A DNA stretch of 64,000 nucleotides from Muscardinus avellanarius. Lineage: Eukaryota > Chordata > Mammalia > Rodentia > Gliridae. Location: the NCBI GenBank assembly GCA_963383645.1, contig OY726573.1, forward strand, positions 15,360,093-15,424,092, in the 5' to 3' direction. The translations under genes were made by a program, and so were the position numbers. Shown in pieces: positions 22,353-34,282 of this stretch (position 1 is its first letter; each line of letters opens with the position of its first letter). Under the pieces are notes generated by a model that made no database searches, had not been told where the DNA came from, and saw only the letters and a program-made list of their open reading frames with translations.

Positions 22353-23340
22353 GGGAATTGAACCCAGGGGCATTCTACCTCCAAGCTATACCCCCAGCCC
22401 TATTTTATTTTTATTTTGGAAACAGGGTCTCCCTAGGTTGAAGAGAGTCTCACTACCTGCTGAGGCTGTCCTCGAACCTGCTATATCCTCCTGTCTCAGC
22501 CTCCCAAGTACTGGGACTACAAATGTGTGCCACACCTGGCTTACCTCCATTCTTTTTTATTTTATTTTATTTTTGTGGTACTGGGGATGGAACCCAGGGG
22601 CATTCTACCTCTGAGCTACACCCACAGCCCTATATTTTATTCTTTCTTTTGAAACAGGGTCTTGCAAAGGGCCTCCCTAAGTAGCTGTGGCTGTCCACGA
22701 ACTGCGATCCTCCTGTCTCAGCCCCCCAAATGCTGGGATTACAAGTGTGCGCCCCCATACCTGGCTTACCTCTATTTTTTTTTTTTTTTTTTTTTTTGCG
22801 GGTCTTGGGATGGAACTCAGGGGCATTTGACCTCCAAGCCACACCCCCTGCCCTATGCCCTATTTTTTTAAATTCTTTATTTTGAAACAGCATTTCACTA
22901 AGTTGTGGAGGGCCTCACTTAGTAGCTGAGGCTGTTCACAAACCATGATCCTCCTATCTCAGTCTCCCAAATGCTGGGATTATAAGCATGCGCCACCATG
23001 CCTGGCTACCTCTATTCTTTCAAAAAAATTCTTTTTTTTTTTTTTTGTATTGGTGGTACTGGGGTTCCTGGAAACCCTTCTACTTCCGGGCTACACTCCC
23101 AGACCTATTTTTATACTTTTTTATTTGGAAACAGGCTCTCTTAAGCCAGCGCGGCTGGCTTTGAACCTGCGCGATCCTCCTGTCTCCGCCTCCCAAGTGC
23201 GGGGATTACAAGTGTGTGTCACCACGCCCGGCTTTTTTTGGTTTTGAAACAAGGTCTTGGTAGGTTGCTGAGGCTGATCTTGAACCTGCTATCTTCCTGT
23301 GTCTCCGCCTCTCAAGTACCGATCCACCACACCTGGCTCA
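22350..23340 (-). repeat. Array of five minus-strand SINEs
   Basis: Copies at 22350-22545, 22573-22770, 22795-23010, 23050-23235 (second subfamily) and a B1 half 23235-23340. Confidence 0.88.
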
Positions 23341-23394
23341 AAACTTAATTTTGAGACCCAGCTCTTAAAGTATTTCTTAATACTTAATTTTGAG

Positions 23395-23590
23395 AACAAC
23401 AACATCAAAAGGCGGGGCTGGTGGGAGGTCTTTACGTCTCTGAAGGCATGCCCTTGACAAGGACTTCAAAAGCAGTGGGACCAACTGAAAATGGACTGAA
23501 ACCCCCGAGACTGTGAGCCAACGTGAACCTTTTTTCTTCATAAGTTGTCTCAGGTGTTTATTACAGGAGCGGAAAGCTAGCACACGCACT
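23395..23590 (+). mobile_element. MaLR (MLT/MST-type) LTR 3' part
   Basis: Diverged match to the MaLR LTR end: GGACTGAAACCCCCGAGACTG, TGAGCCAACGTGAACCTTTT, AAGTTGTCTCAGGTGTTTATTACAG and CGGAAAGCTAGCACAC. Old non-autonomous ERV-L-related LTR. Confidence 0.7.
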
Positions 23591-23875
23591 GACCAGTCTC
23601 TGTTGCTTCTGCCTTTTCTGCATGACTTCCAGATCCCAGAGGACTCGGGACACAGTTGACTCCGTCTTCTCTACCTGTATCCTGCATAGCGACTCCCTGG
23701 AGCCTGTGGCTTTACCACATCAACGTTGCAGGTGCACATCCTCTAACCTTGACCTTTATGGCCAGATGTTTTTGTTACTAAGTTAAAAAAAAAATCTCAA
23801 TAAACCCTCCAGCTTTACTCTGCTCTTAGTTGACTTAAAAATCACTAATTCTGGAGGTTACATGTCTGGGAAATA
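23591..23875. other. Unassigned sequence
   Basis: Contains AATAAACCCTCCAGC near 23800 on the plus strand, LTR-like, but no ends were found. Confidence 0.35.
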
Positions 23876-23877
23876 CA

Positions 23878-24090
23878 TTTTTTTTTTTTTTTTTTTTTTT
23901 TTTGGTGGTACTGGGGTTCCTGGAAGCCCTTCTACCTCCGGGCTACACTCCCAGACCTCTTTTTACATTTTTATTTGGAAACAGGGTCTCCTAAGCCAGC
24001 GCGCGCGGCTGGCTTCGAACCTGAACGATCCTCCTGTCTCTGCCTCCCAAGCGCGGGGATTACAAGCGTGCGCCACTACGCCCGGCTGGG
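23878..24090 (-). repeat. Second-subfamily SINE with 24-bp T tract
   Basis: GGTACTGGGGTTCCTGGAAG through CCACTACGCCCGGC. Confidence 0.88.
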
Positions 24091-24690
24091 AAATGCATTA
24101 TTAAGTCTCTCGTTAGTCTTGCTACAGCTAACACTTCTGAAGTGTGGGTTATGATGAAAATGGTTGCCTGGGTTACTCTGCAGGGACCTGAAGGGCATTT
24201 TCATTGAAAACGGTGACTTCTCTGGGGCCTGCAGATGTCCCACGGATGAGCTCGTTACCGTCTGTCTTCATATTGGGCCTCTCTTGTTGCCTTTAACTTT
24301 GGGCCAGATTCTGCTCAGCTCTCCAGGCAGGCCTGTTGAGCAGTTGAAAAACGTTTTGTCTAAAACTATACTCTCTGGTTGACTTGTAGTGGACTCACTG
24401 GTTTCTCCCCTTCAGTCTCTTCAAATGGAAAAAGACTGGCCGCCGGGACTGAAACCCCAGACCACGATGGAGTAAAAAGAGGCGGCACCCACGTTTCGGG
24501 AAGATCTCCATTTACCAGAAAATTCATGAATATTCCTTCGCTTTATTAGCTGATCTCTCTTCCTCATCATTTCTCTCTTCTGAGTGCAACCCTTCAACTT
24601 CCTGGAGCTGGGAGGTTGATTTGCAAGCATGAACTCGAACACCCACTTCTCTATTCTTTGGGCCACTGACTAAAGCCTTTCTTTTTTTCT
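24091..24690. other. Unassigned intergenic sequence
   Basis: No gene or repeat core recognised. Short frames on both strands only. Confidence 0.4.
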
Positions 24691-24724
24691 TTTTTATTCA
24701 TTCATTCATTTATTTATTTATTTA

Positions 24725-25055
24725 TTTTTGCGGGTCTGGGGATGGAACCCAGAGGCATTTGACCTCCGAGCTACACCCTCTGCCCTATTTTTTATTCTTT
24801 ATTTTGAAACAGGTCCTCACTAAGCTATGGAGAGCCTCACTAAGTAGCTGAGGCTATCCGCCAACCATGATCCTCCAGTCTCAGCCTCCTGAATGCTGGG
24901 ATTACAAGCATGTGCCACCACGCCCGGCGACCCTTCTTAATTTTGATTTGGAGATAGGCTCTCACTAAGTTAACCCACACTGGCCTCAAACTTGTGATTC
25001 TCCAGGCTCAGTCTTCCAAGTGCTGGGGTTCCAGGTGTGTGCCACCCACCTGGCT
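24725..25055 (-). repeat. Full SINE plus B1 half
   Basis: 24725-24930 and 24932-25055. Confidence 0.85.
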
Positions 25056-25192
25056 GTGGCCTTTCTTTCTCTGCAGCATTCTTCTCTTGGACATTGTTTT
25101 CTTGTTTTTGTTTGCTGAGCTTCTGAACCCGCGTGGGGTAACAGTTTCTTCACTTGAATATCTAATGGACGTCTGAAACTTAGCATTTCCGA

Positions 25193-25413
25193 GCCAGGTA
25201 TGGGTGGCGCACGTGTATGATCCGAGCATTCGGGAGGCTGAGACTGGAGGATCGCGGTTCGCGGACAGCCTCAGCTGCTTAGTGAGGCCCTCTGCAACTC
25301 ATTGAGACCCGGTTTCAAAATAATGAATAAAAAATTGGGCTGGGGGTGTAGCTCAGAGTTAGAATGTCCTTGAGTTCCAGTATTGCAAAAAACAAACAAA
25401 CAAACAAACAAAC
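25193..25413 (+). repeat. Full SINE ending in (AAAC)n
   Basis: B1-dID with AACAAACAAACAAAC tail. Confidence 0.86.
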
Positions 25414-25830
25414 TTAGTATTTCCGGATCAGAATCCCCCAAATCATCTGTTTCTCCCCAAATCAAAATTTATAACTCTCCCTTCACATCTGGGTCCTGGC
25501 CTTTTATTCTGCCAACAAATCAAGCCTTTCCCAACTTCAGGGCTTTGCCCAAATCCTCTTTTCGGACCTCATTCCCAGGTGGCCTCCTCTGAGCCACAGA
25601 GGGCCCTCGCCCTGGTCCTCCCAGCAGCCGACCGGATCTCCACAGAACTCATTCTTATCTGAAAATCTCGTATGTACACTATTTGTTTACTTCCTTGTTC
25701 TTTTTTTTCACATCTGATTTTTAATCCGCATCAAGGCAAAGGCTGAGCCTGGCCTGAGCCTGTAACCAGAGCACCTAACATGATTTCCTGCACAGAGTTG
25801 GTTCTCAAAATTAAATACTGAATGAGACCA
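25414..25830. other. Unassigned intergenic sequence
   Basis: Nothing recognised. Confidence 0.4.
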
Positions 25831-25832
25831 GA

Positions 25833-26203
25833 GATGATGGCGCACATCTGTAATCCCAGTATTTAGGAGGCTGTGATAGTAGGATCGAAGTTCAGGCAAC
25901 TTAGTGAAACCCTGTTTCAAAATAAAGTATATAAAATAGGGCTGGAGGTGTAGCTCGGAGGTAGAATGCCCCTGCGTTCAATTCCCACTGGGGGGGGAAA
26001 AAAAAAGCCGGGTGTGGCGCATGCTTGTAATCTCAGCATTTGGGAGGCTGAGACAGGAGGACTGCAGTTCACACAGACAGCCTCAGCTACTTAGGCCCTC
26101 TGCGACTCAGTGAGACCCTGCTTCAAAATAAAGAATAAAAAATTGGGCTGGGGGCGTAGCTCGGAGGTCAAATGCCTCTGAGTTCCATCCCTTGACCCGC
26201 AAA

Positions 26204-26240
<37 letters not shown>
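25833..26240 (+). repeat. Two SINEs and a (TA)n run
   Basis: Diverged copy 25833-25990, full copy 26005-26205, then (TA)n at 26212-26236. Confidence 0.85.
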
Positions 26241-26243
<3 letters not shown>

Positions 26244-26339
26244 TATTAAAATATATATGATATATAATAAAATAGTGCTAAAATGAATAATATATATAAC
26301 AACAAATAAAATAGAGTTGTAGGAAGTAGGGAGGCAGTT

Positions 26340-26780
26340 CAATGCAGGCTTTTTTTTTTTTTTTTCGATGTCTGGGGATGGAACCCAGGGGCACTTGACC
26401 TCCAAGCTATACCCTCTGCCCTATTTTTTATTCTTTATTTTGAAACAGGGTCTCGCTAAGTTGCAGAGGGCTTCACTAAGTAGCTGAGGCTGTCCACAAA
26501 CTGCGATTCTCCAGTCTCAGCTTCCCGAATGCTGGGATTACAAGCGTGAACCAACATGCCCTGCTTAGCATTTTTTATTTTTTAGTTTTTGGTACTGGGA
26601 ATTGAACCCAGGGGCATTCTCACTGAGCTGTTTCACTTTTTGATTTTGAAACAGGATCTTACTAAATTACTGAGGCTGGCCTGCAATCTTCAAGTAAGTA
26701 CTGAGTAAGTAAGTACTGGGATCACAGTCAGCTCAAGCTTTAAGGGGTCACTGATGAGTACCACTGCGCCCAGCTCAGAT
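26340..26780 (-). repeat. Two minus-strand SINEs
   Basis: 26365-26572 full, 26588-26775 degraded, with an AAGT repeat in place of part of the B1 half. Confidence 0.8.
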
Positions 26781-27055
26781 GACTCCTAGTGAGATGCAGT
26801 TGGGACCTCTGTCCGTGGCTCCCTGGATCCCCCTGCAACTCTCACAACCCTTTCCCACCCTACAGACAAAGGGAGACTTATTTTCTAGACAGATTGGACT
26901 AGGATAACTCTAGACTTGGGGCTGAAGCTAGAGCTGAGGGAGGGACACAAAACTTAAAGTCAGAGGCTGAGCTGAAAGGCTACTGTGGAGCCCTGGGAGC
27001 CCTGACCTACTCCACCCTCCCCCTGTATGCTCTCGGTTTGAATCCCTGCTTTCAA
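26781..27055. other. Unassigned intergenic sequence
   Basis: Nothing recognised. Confidence 0.4.
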
Positions 27056-27285
27056 GCCAGGCGTGGTGGCGCACGCTTTTAATCCCAGCATTCTGGAGGC
27101 TGAGACTGGAGGATCACGGGTTCGTGGACAGCCTCAGTGAGGTCTTTTGCAATTCAGTGAGACCTGGTTTCAAAATAAAGAATAAAAAATAGGGCAGGGG
27201 GTGTAGCTCCCAGGAAGAATGCCCCTGGGTTCCATCCCCGGACCTGCAAAAAAAAAAAAAAAAAAAAAAAAAAAACTGAATCCCT
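27056..27285 (+). repeat. B1-dID SINE with ~30-bp poly-A
   Basis: Full copy. A repeated TGAATCCCTGCTTTCAA lies on both sides (near 27040 and 27275), a probable target-site duplication. Confidence 0.88.
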
Positions 27286-27379
27286 GCTTTCAAAGCTTTT
27301 GGTATGTCCCTAAATGTAGAATTGTTGCATCAAGAGGAAACTCTGTGTTTAATTTTTAATTTTTTAAATACTAACAATT

Positions 27380-27639
27380 TGCCCGGCGTGGTGGCGCACG
27401 CTTGTCATCCCTGTGCTTGGGAGGCGGAGACAGGAGGATCGCGCAGGTTCGAAGCCAGCCGCGCGCACTGGTTTAGGAGAACCTGTTTCCAAATAAAAAT
27501 GTAAAAATAGGTCTGGGAGTGTAGCCCGGAGGTAGAAAGGCTTCCAGGAACCCCAATACCACCACCAAAAAAAAAAAAAAAAAAAAAACCTAACAATTGA
27601 ACTCAGGGGTATTCTACCTCCCAGATACATTCTCAGCCC

Positions 27640-27681
<42 letters not shown>

Positions 27682-27880
27682 GTGGTGGTGGTGGTACTGG
27701 GGTTCCTGGAAACCCTTCTACCTCCAGGCTACACTCCCAGACCTATTTTTATACTTTTTTATTTGGAAACAGGCTCTCTTAAGCCAGGGCAGCTGGCTTC
27801 GAACTTGCACGATCCTCCTGTCTCCGCTACCCAAGTACTAGAATTTTAGGTATGTGTGCACCACCAAGCCAGGCTTATGT
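27380..27880. repeat. Opposed SINEs and (ATT)n
   Basis: Plus second-subfamily copy 27380-27590, minus ID half 27597-27642, (ATT)n 27643-27682, minus second-subfamily copy 27690-27875. Confidence 0.85.
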
Positions 27881-27884
27881 TTAA

Positions 27885-28230
27885 TTTTTTTTATAAATTG
27901 CCATATTGATTTCCAACATGCAGCATCATTTTGCATTCCCATAACAAAGCTCGAGGGCTCCAGTGTGTCCACATCTCCACTAACATGAGTTATTTTCTGT
28001 CTACTTGATAACAGCATTCTCATGTGGTTGGGTCTGCATTTCCCTAATAATTAATGGCCTCAAGTGAATTTTCACATGATTATTGGCCATTTTTACATCT
28101 TTTTGGGGGCAATGTCTATAAAAGTCCTTTGTCCAAATCTTCCATTTTGTGTATTATTCACTGCTAGGTCAAATTTTGGATTTAGCATATGAATCATAAG
28201 CACAAATAGTTTGCATGTTGAATTTATTTA
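27885..28230 (-). mobile_element. Old L1 3' fragment
   Basis: Antisense L1 landmarks: TTGCATTTCCCTAATAATTA-like text, GATTATTGGCCATTTTTACATC and TATAAAAGTCCTTTGTCC. Diverged, no coding capacity. Confidence 0.75.
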
Positions 28231-28237
28231 TTTAATT

Positions 28238-28238
28238 A

Positions 28239-28284
<46 letters not shown>
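28238..28284. repeat. (GT)n microsatellite
   Basis: About 22 GT units. Confidence 0.95.
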
Positions 28285-28287
<3 letters not shown>

Positions 28288-28990
28288 GTCCTGGGGGTTG
28301 AACTCAGGGATATTCTACTCCCGAGCTATACTCTCAGTCAGTCCTTTTTTTTTTTTTTTTTTTTTTTTGCAGGTCTAGGGATGGGGATGGAACCCAGAGG
28401 CATTTGACCTCCGAGCTACACCCTCTGCCCAATTTTTTATTCTTTATTTTGAAACAGGGTCTCACTGAGTTGCGAAGGGCCTCACTAAGTAGCTGAGGCT
28501 GTCCGCGAACCGTGATCCTCTGGTCTCAGCCTCCCGAATGCTGGGATTACAAGCATGCCCCACCACGCCTGGCTCTTTTTTTGAAATAGGTTCTCACTTA
28601 GTTTTGCAGGGCCTCACTGAGTAGCTGAGGCTGGCCGCGAACCTGCTATCCTCCTGCCTCAGCCTTCCACGTACTGGGATTACAAGTGTGTGCCGCCATG
28701 CCCAGCCTTGTGTGTTGAAGTTACATGTGGACTGTATATGCATGGTCATTTGCACACGAACTACATTCCAAATTTGTTAAAAATTTATTTGTAAGCTGGG
28801 CATCGTGATGCACACTTGTAATCCTAGTACTTGGGAGGCTGAGGCAGAAGGATCACAGGTTCATGCCCAGTCTCAGCTACTTAGTGAGGCCTCTGCAACT
28901 TAATGAGACCCTATCTCAAAATAAAAAACATAGAGATGGGGTGTAACTTGGTGGTAGAATACCCCTGGGTTCAATCCCTGGTACTGCAAA
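28285..28990. repeat. Four SINE pieces
   Basis: Minus ID half 28285-28340, minus full copy 28368-28575, minus B1 half 28578-28708, plus full copy 28793-28990. Confidence 0.86.
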
Positions 28991-29190
28991 AAATATTATA
29001 ATCACTTTTATTAAATACCAGTGAATATTACATGTATTCATGCACCTAGTCCTATGAGTCTGGGGAAAAGTACGATGTTTTCTAGGCTTCAGATCCTAAA
29101 ATACATTTTTGGATGCCCTTTCTCTATTATTTTCCTCTTCTTTCTCACTTTTATAAGTATAAATGACTGTGTTTTACTTAATTATTTTCT
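28991..29190. other. AT-rich unassigned sequence
   Basis: Nothing recognised. Confidence 0.4.
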
Positions 29191-29194
29191 TTTT

Positions 29195-29265
29195 GGTCCT
29201 GGGGATTGAGCCCAGGGCATATGTGCTGGTAAGGCAAACACTTTGCCTCTGAGCTACATTGTAGC
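29195..29265 (-). repeat. Isolated ID half
   Basis: GTCCTGGGGATTGAGCCC to GAGCTACATTGTAGCC. Closer to the classical rodent ID (GCTGGTAAGGCAAACACTTTG) than the SINE halves around it. Confidence 0.75.
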
Positions 29266-29634
29266 CATAAATGACTATCTTGAAGGAGATGTGGCATCAC
29301 TCCTGTAAGTTGGTATGTAAGTTTCCCTTCTGCGATGGAGTGCAGTGGCTTATAATCCACTTCTAGGTAGACTCTGTTGCCTGCAGGCAGCTCCCTGAGC
29401 CCGAGGAAGATGAACTAGTACTAAAGCTGATGCCAAAAACGCAGTAACACCCGGCTGACACCTTCTCCCTGCTGTAGTCAGGCTGAGAAGAAAATCCACT
29501 GGTGATTCTTTGCTAACGAAACCCTGACCCTGCACTTGCAATGGAGTATTTGGGTGCTTGTCAAAAAATGCCAGTTACTCAGCCCTACCTCAAGCCAAGG
29601 AGGCAGCATCTCTGTGCATTCAGCGGAAGAAGCA
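29266..29634. other. Unassigned intergenic sequence
   Basis: No gene or repeat core recognised. Confidence 0.4.
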
Positions 29635-29966
29635 TCTTTTAATTAATTAATTAATTAATTAATATATGTATTTTACAGTACTAGGGATGGAGACCAGGGA
29701 CATTCTACCTCTAAGCTACACCCCCAGCCCCATTTTTTATTTTTTATTTCGAAACAGGGTCTCACTAAGTTGTGGAGGGCCTCACTATGTAGCTGAGTCT
29801 GGCCACAAACCTGCGATCCTCGTGTCTCAACCTCCCACGCCTGGCTAGGAAGAAAGAATTTATTTATTTATTTATTTATTTATTTATTTTATTTTATTTA
29901 TTTTGTGGGCCTGGGGATGGAACCCAGGGGCCTCTACCTCCAGGCTACATCCCCGACCTATTTTTT

Positions 29967-30005
<39 letters not shown>

Positions 30006-30330
30006 GTGGTACTGAGAATGGAACCTAGGGGCCTTCTGCCTCTGGACTACACTCCCAGACCTATTTTATATTTTATTTGGAGACAGGGTCTCTTAAGCCA
30101 GCTGAGGCTGGCTTCGAACCTGCGCAATCCTCCTGTCTCAGTCTCCCAAGCGCGGGGATTACAAGCGTGAGCCACCACGTCCGGCTTATATTTTATTTTG
30201 AAACAGGGTCTCACTAAGTTGCCGAGAATCTCACTAAGTAGCTGAGGCTGGCTTCGAACCTGCAGGATCCTCCTGTCTCAGCCTCCCAAGTACTGGGATT
30301 TCAAGAGTTCACCACCATGCCCGGCTGGAA
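29635..30330 (-). repeat. SINE cluster with (AATT)n and (TTTA)n
   Basis: SINEs at about 29675-29845, 29908-29962, 30005-30185 and 30185-30328. Tetranucleotide runs at 29638-29664, 29857-29900 and 29968-30004. Confidence 0.85.
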
Positions 30331-30700
30331 GAAGGATTTTCAGCAGGCACAGGAGGGAGATTCTTTACAGCCCTTTAATTAATTAATTGATTAATTGCAT
30401 TGCTGGACATCTCTCCCAGGACTTGACGCGTGCTAGGTGGGTGACCGGCCACTGAGCTACCGCTCCACCCCACTACTAAAGTATTTGATTATATTCTGAT
30501 CTACAGCCCATGACACTCTCAGAAGAGTCAAATGTAATCTGAGGCCTGGTGGGGAAGGGAACTTGATGTTTAGAAGTGTCAGTCAAATTCTGTGCACCCC
30601 TGCTTTGAACTCCTGAATGGTTTGGCTTCCCTCTTTTCCCTCTTCCTTCCTTCTTTTGTTTTTTTCTTTTTCTTTTTTCTTTTTTTAATCCTAAAGTTCT
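30331..30700. other. Unassigned sequence with a TTCC/TTTTC tract
   Basis: Includes an ID-like remnant at 30400-30470 and a pyrimidine tract at 30620-30690. Confidence 0.4.
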
Positions 30701-30702
30701 GG

Positions 30703-30830
30703 TGTGTGTGACGGCACACACTTGTAATCCCAGCACTTGGGAGGCTAAGACAGGAGGATGGCAAGTTCAAAGCCGGCCTCGGCAATTTAGCGAGGCTCTC
30801 AGAAACCTAGCAAGATTCTGTTTCCAAAAA
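30703..30830 (+). repeat. B1 half of a SINE
   Basis: TGTGTGTGACGGCACACACTTG to GATTCTGTTTCC. Confidence 0.8.
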
Positions 30831-30949
30831 AGAAATATTGTGGGATATTTCTTATTTGAAAGAATAAAAATTATGCTTATTCTTATGCTTATTCCAGGGT
30901 ATCGCATGGAAGTAGAATGTCTCTTAGGTTCAATTCATGCAAAAAAAAA

Positions 30950-31025
30950 AATCTAAAATTCTGATCATACATGAAAAAAATCTAAAATTCTGATCATACA
31001 TGAAAAAAAATCTAAAATTTTGATC
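30950..31025. repeat. ~33-bp tandem repeat, 2.5 units
   Basis: ATCTAAAATTCTGATCATAC followed by ATGAAAAAA, repeated with one substitution in the last unit. Confidence 0.85.
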
Positions 31026-31211
31026 AAAGGTATAGATGTGGCTCAGTGACAGGGTGCTTTCCTGGCTACCTCTGAGCTACGCACAAAGCCTTACATTCTG
31101 CCACAGTGTCCTGGGTCCACTTCCACTTTTTCTGTTTCATCGAAGATAATAATTTTCTCTCATTTAGTTGAAAATCTTGGTATGTACCGCCACATCTCAA
31201 AAGAGCATGCA

Positions 31212-31910
31212 TGGCCGGGCGTGGTGGCACACGCTTGTAATCCCCGCGCTTGGGAGGCGGACACAGGAGGATCGCGCAGGTTCGAATGCTGCGGTCTCTG
31301 ACTTAAGAGACCCTGTTTCCAAAAATAAAAAAGTATAAAATAGGTCTGGGCATATTTTTTCTCTAATATGTCCAAGATAGGGAGTAGTGGTAATACCAGA
31401 GGGATTCCAGATGATGGAGGGGAAATCTCAGCAAAGCTTGAACAGAAGGATAGGAGAGGAAGAAAGCTGAGGTCGTTCAATGGAGGAGCTACATACGAAT
31501 ATGTGTAATAGCATAAATACAACATGATTAACCTGGACACTCTCTATTGGGGGGGAGGGGAAGGGAGGGGAAAGGGCATGAAGCACAATGTAAATGTACG
31601 GCACTCTCAATATGTTCCACTTATAAAAAATAAGAATTAAAAATAAAGATAAAAAATAAAAACTAAGTTTATGGAAAGAATAATCAACCAAAAAATAAAA
31701 ATAAATTTAAATAAATTTAAAAATAAAATAAAATAGGTCTGGGAGTGTAGCCTGGAGGTAGAAGGGCTTCCAGGAACCCCAGTACCACGCCCCCCAAAAA
31801 AAAGAGAGACCCTGTTTCCAAATAAAAATATAAAAATAGGTCTGGGAGTATAGCCCGGAGGTAGAAGGGCTTCCAGGAACCTCAGTACCACCCCCCCAAA
31901 AAAAGAGCAT
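31212..31910 (+). repeat. Disrupted SINEs (31212-31348, 31728-31795, 31800-31895) around a non-SINE insert
   Basis: The ID half expected after 31348 (GGTCTGGG) resumes only at 31735. The intervening ~380 bp (GCATATTTTTTCTCTAATATG to the AAATAAA-rich end) looks inserted and ends in an A-rich tail. The insert is unassigned. Confidence 0.6.
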
Positions 31911-31979
31911 GCATGTATTCTTTATTGATTTTGCATCTCTAGGTAAATGCTACCTTCCCACCATGGAAGACAGGAGTTC

Positions 31980-32024
31980 ATTCTCTCTCTTTCTTTACTT
32001 TTCTTTTCTCTCTCTTTTCTTTTT

Positions 32025-32057
<33 letters not shown>

Positions 32058-32500
32058 TTACTGGGATGGAACCCAGGAATATTCTACCTCTGAGCTATAC
32101 TCTCAGCCCTATTTTTTATTCTTTTTTTAATTTTTAAACTTTTAATTAATTAATTAATTAATTTTTGTGGGTCTGGAATGGAACCCAGGGGCAGTCAGCC
32201 ACCGAGCCACACCCCCTGCCCTTTTTTTTTAATTCTTTATTTTGAAACAGGGTCTCACTAAGTTTCAGAGTACCTCACTAAGTAGCTGAGGCTGTACTTG
32301 AACCGTGATCTTCCATTCTCAGCCTCCCGAATGATGGGATTACTAAGCGTGCACCACCACTCCCTGCTCTATTTTTTAATCTTTATTTTGAAACAACTAA
32401 GTAGAGGAAGGAGGATTGGCTTCGAACCTGCAATCTTCCTGCCTCAGCCTCCCAAGTGCTAGGGTTATAAACGTGCGCCACGACTCCAGGCTTTTTCCAA
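31980..32500 (-). repeat. Pyrimidine tract then SINE cluster
   Basis: (TC/TTTC)n 31980-32055, ID half 32055-32112, (AATT)n 32140-32162, full SINE 32165-32370, B1 half 32370-32495. Confidence 0.85.
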
Positions 32501-32559
32501 ATACATTTGCAAACCTTTCGTTAGAATTGTGCAAACTGACACTCAGTGTTTACACTTTT

Positions 32560-32765
32560 TTGGTAGTGTTGGCAATTGAACCCAGGGCCTCTCACATCCT
32601 AGCAAAGCACTGAGATACACCCCCCAGAAACACCACCCATCCCCCCCCTTTTTTGAGGCAGGGTTGCTGAGGCTGGCCTCCATCTTCTGATTCTCCTGCC
32701 TCAGACTCCAAATTTCTGTCTGGGATTGTAGATGTGTGCTACCATGCCCAACCCAGGTATTAGTA

Positions 32766-32808
<43 letters not shown>

Positions 32809-33010
32809 AATACTAGGGGTTGAACTCAGGGGCATTCTACCTCCGAGCTATACCCCCAGCCCTATTTTTTATTCTTATTCTTTATTTCGAAACAGGGTCT
32901 CACTGAGTTGCAAAGGCCCTCACTAAGTAGTAGCTGAGGCTGTCTGCGAACCGCGATATCTCCGGTCCCAGATGCTGGGATTACAAGTGTGTGCCACCAT
33001 GCCTGGCTGG
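32560..33010 (-). repeat. SINE pieces and (TTA)n
   Basis: ID half 32565-32628, B1 half 32650-32755, (TTA)n 32768-32810, full SINE 32812-33010. Confidence 0.85.
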
Positions 33011-33139
33011 TGTTAGTACTTTCTAAAGTTTTCTTGGTATTAGAGTTAGTTGACAGAATCCCTGAGATAATCAACTCAGGAGGAGGGAGGGTTGGTTTGG
33101 CTCAGTTTCAGAGATTTGTGTCCATGGTCTCTTGACCCG

Positions 33140-34178
33140 GTAGGGTCTCACTAGGTTGATGAGAGCCTCGCTAAATTGCAGACCTTAGCTTTGACCTGTG
33201 ATCCTCCTGTCTCAGCCCCCAAGTACTAGGATTACACGTGTGTGTCACCACGCTCGGCTTTCTTTCTTTCTTTGTATTTATTTATTCATATTTATTTATT
33301 CTTGTGATACTGGGGATGGAACCCAGGGACATTCTACCTCTGAACTATACTACCAGCCCTATTTTTTATTCTTTATTTTTATTTATTTATTTGTGTATTT
33401 ATTTTTTTAATTTTTTTGGTAGTACTGGGGATGGAACCCTTCTACCTCTGGGCTACACTCCCAGACCTATTTTATATTTTATTTGGAAACAGGATCTCTT
33501 AAGCCAGCGAGACTGGCTTTTTTTTTTGTGGTGGTACTGGGGTTCCTGGAAGCCCGTCTATCTCCGGGCTACACTCCCAGACCTATTTTATTTTTGGAAA
33601 CAGGGTCTCCTAAACCAGCGCGGCTGGCTTTGAACCTGCGCGATCCTCCTGTCTCTGCCTCCCAAGCGCAGGGATTACAAGCGTGCGCCACCACGCCCGG
33701 CTTTTTTTTTTTTTTTTTTTTTGGTGGTACTGGGGTTCCTGAAAGCCCTTCTGCCTCCGGGCTACACTCCCAGACCTATTTTTTATATTTTTATTTGGAA
33801 ACAGGGTCTCTGAAGCCAGCATGGGTGGCTTCGAACCTGTACGATCCTCCTGTCTCAGCCTCCCAAGCATAGGGATTACAAGCGTGCGCCACCACACCCG
33901 GCCGCGAGACTGGCTTTGAACCCACGCGATCCTCCTGTCTCTGCCTCCCAAGTGCGGGGATTACAAGCGTGCACCACAACGCCGGCGACTTATTATTTTG
34001 AAACGTTCTTCCTGAGTTGTAAAGGACCTCTCACTAAGTAGCCGGGGCTGTCCGCGAACGGTGATTCTCCTGTCTCAGCGTCCCAATACTTATTTTTTAA
34101 AACGGGGCCGAACCAGCAGTTCTTCAGTCAGCCTCCCAAATACTGCAGTTATAGGCATGCAGCACCATGCCTGGATAG
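33140..34178 (-). repeat. Dense nested minus-strand SINE block
   Basis: At least seven pieces. B1 half 33140-33260, ID half 33308-33372 and second-subfamily copies 33415-33520, 33528-33705 and 33718-33903. B1 tail 33904-33990, diverged B1 34000-34175. The copy starting 33415 is cut after GCCAGCGAGACTGGCTTT and its continuation appears at 33904 (GCGAGACTGGCTTTGAACCC), so two later copies sit inside it. Confidence 0.8.
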
Positions 34179-34282
34179 TCCCTGCCTTTTAAGGGTTCTG
34201 TCACCTTCCAATAATGACATGGTCTGGGGACAAAGCCTTTACCACATTGGACTTTGAAAGGTATTTGTGATCCAAAGTAGAG

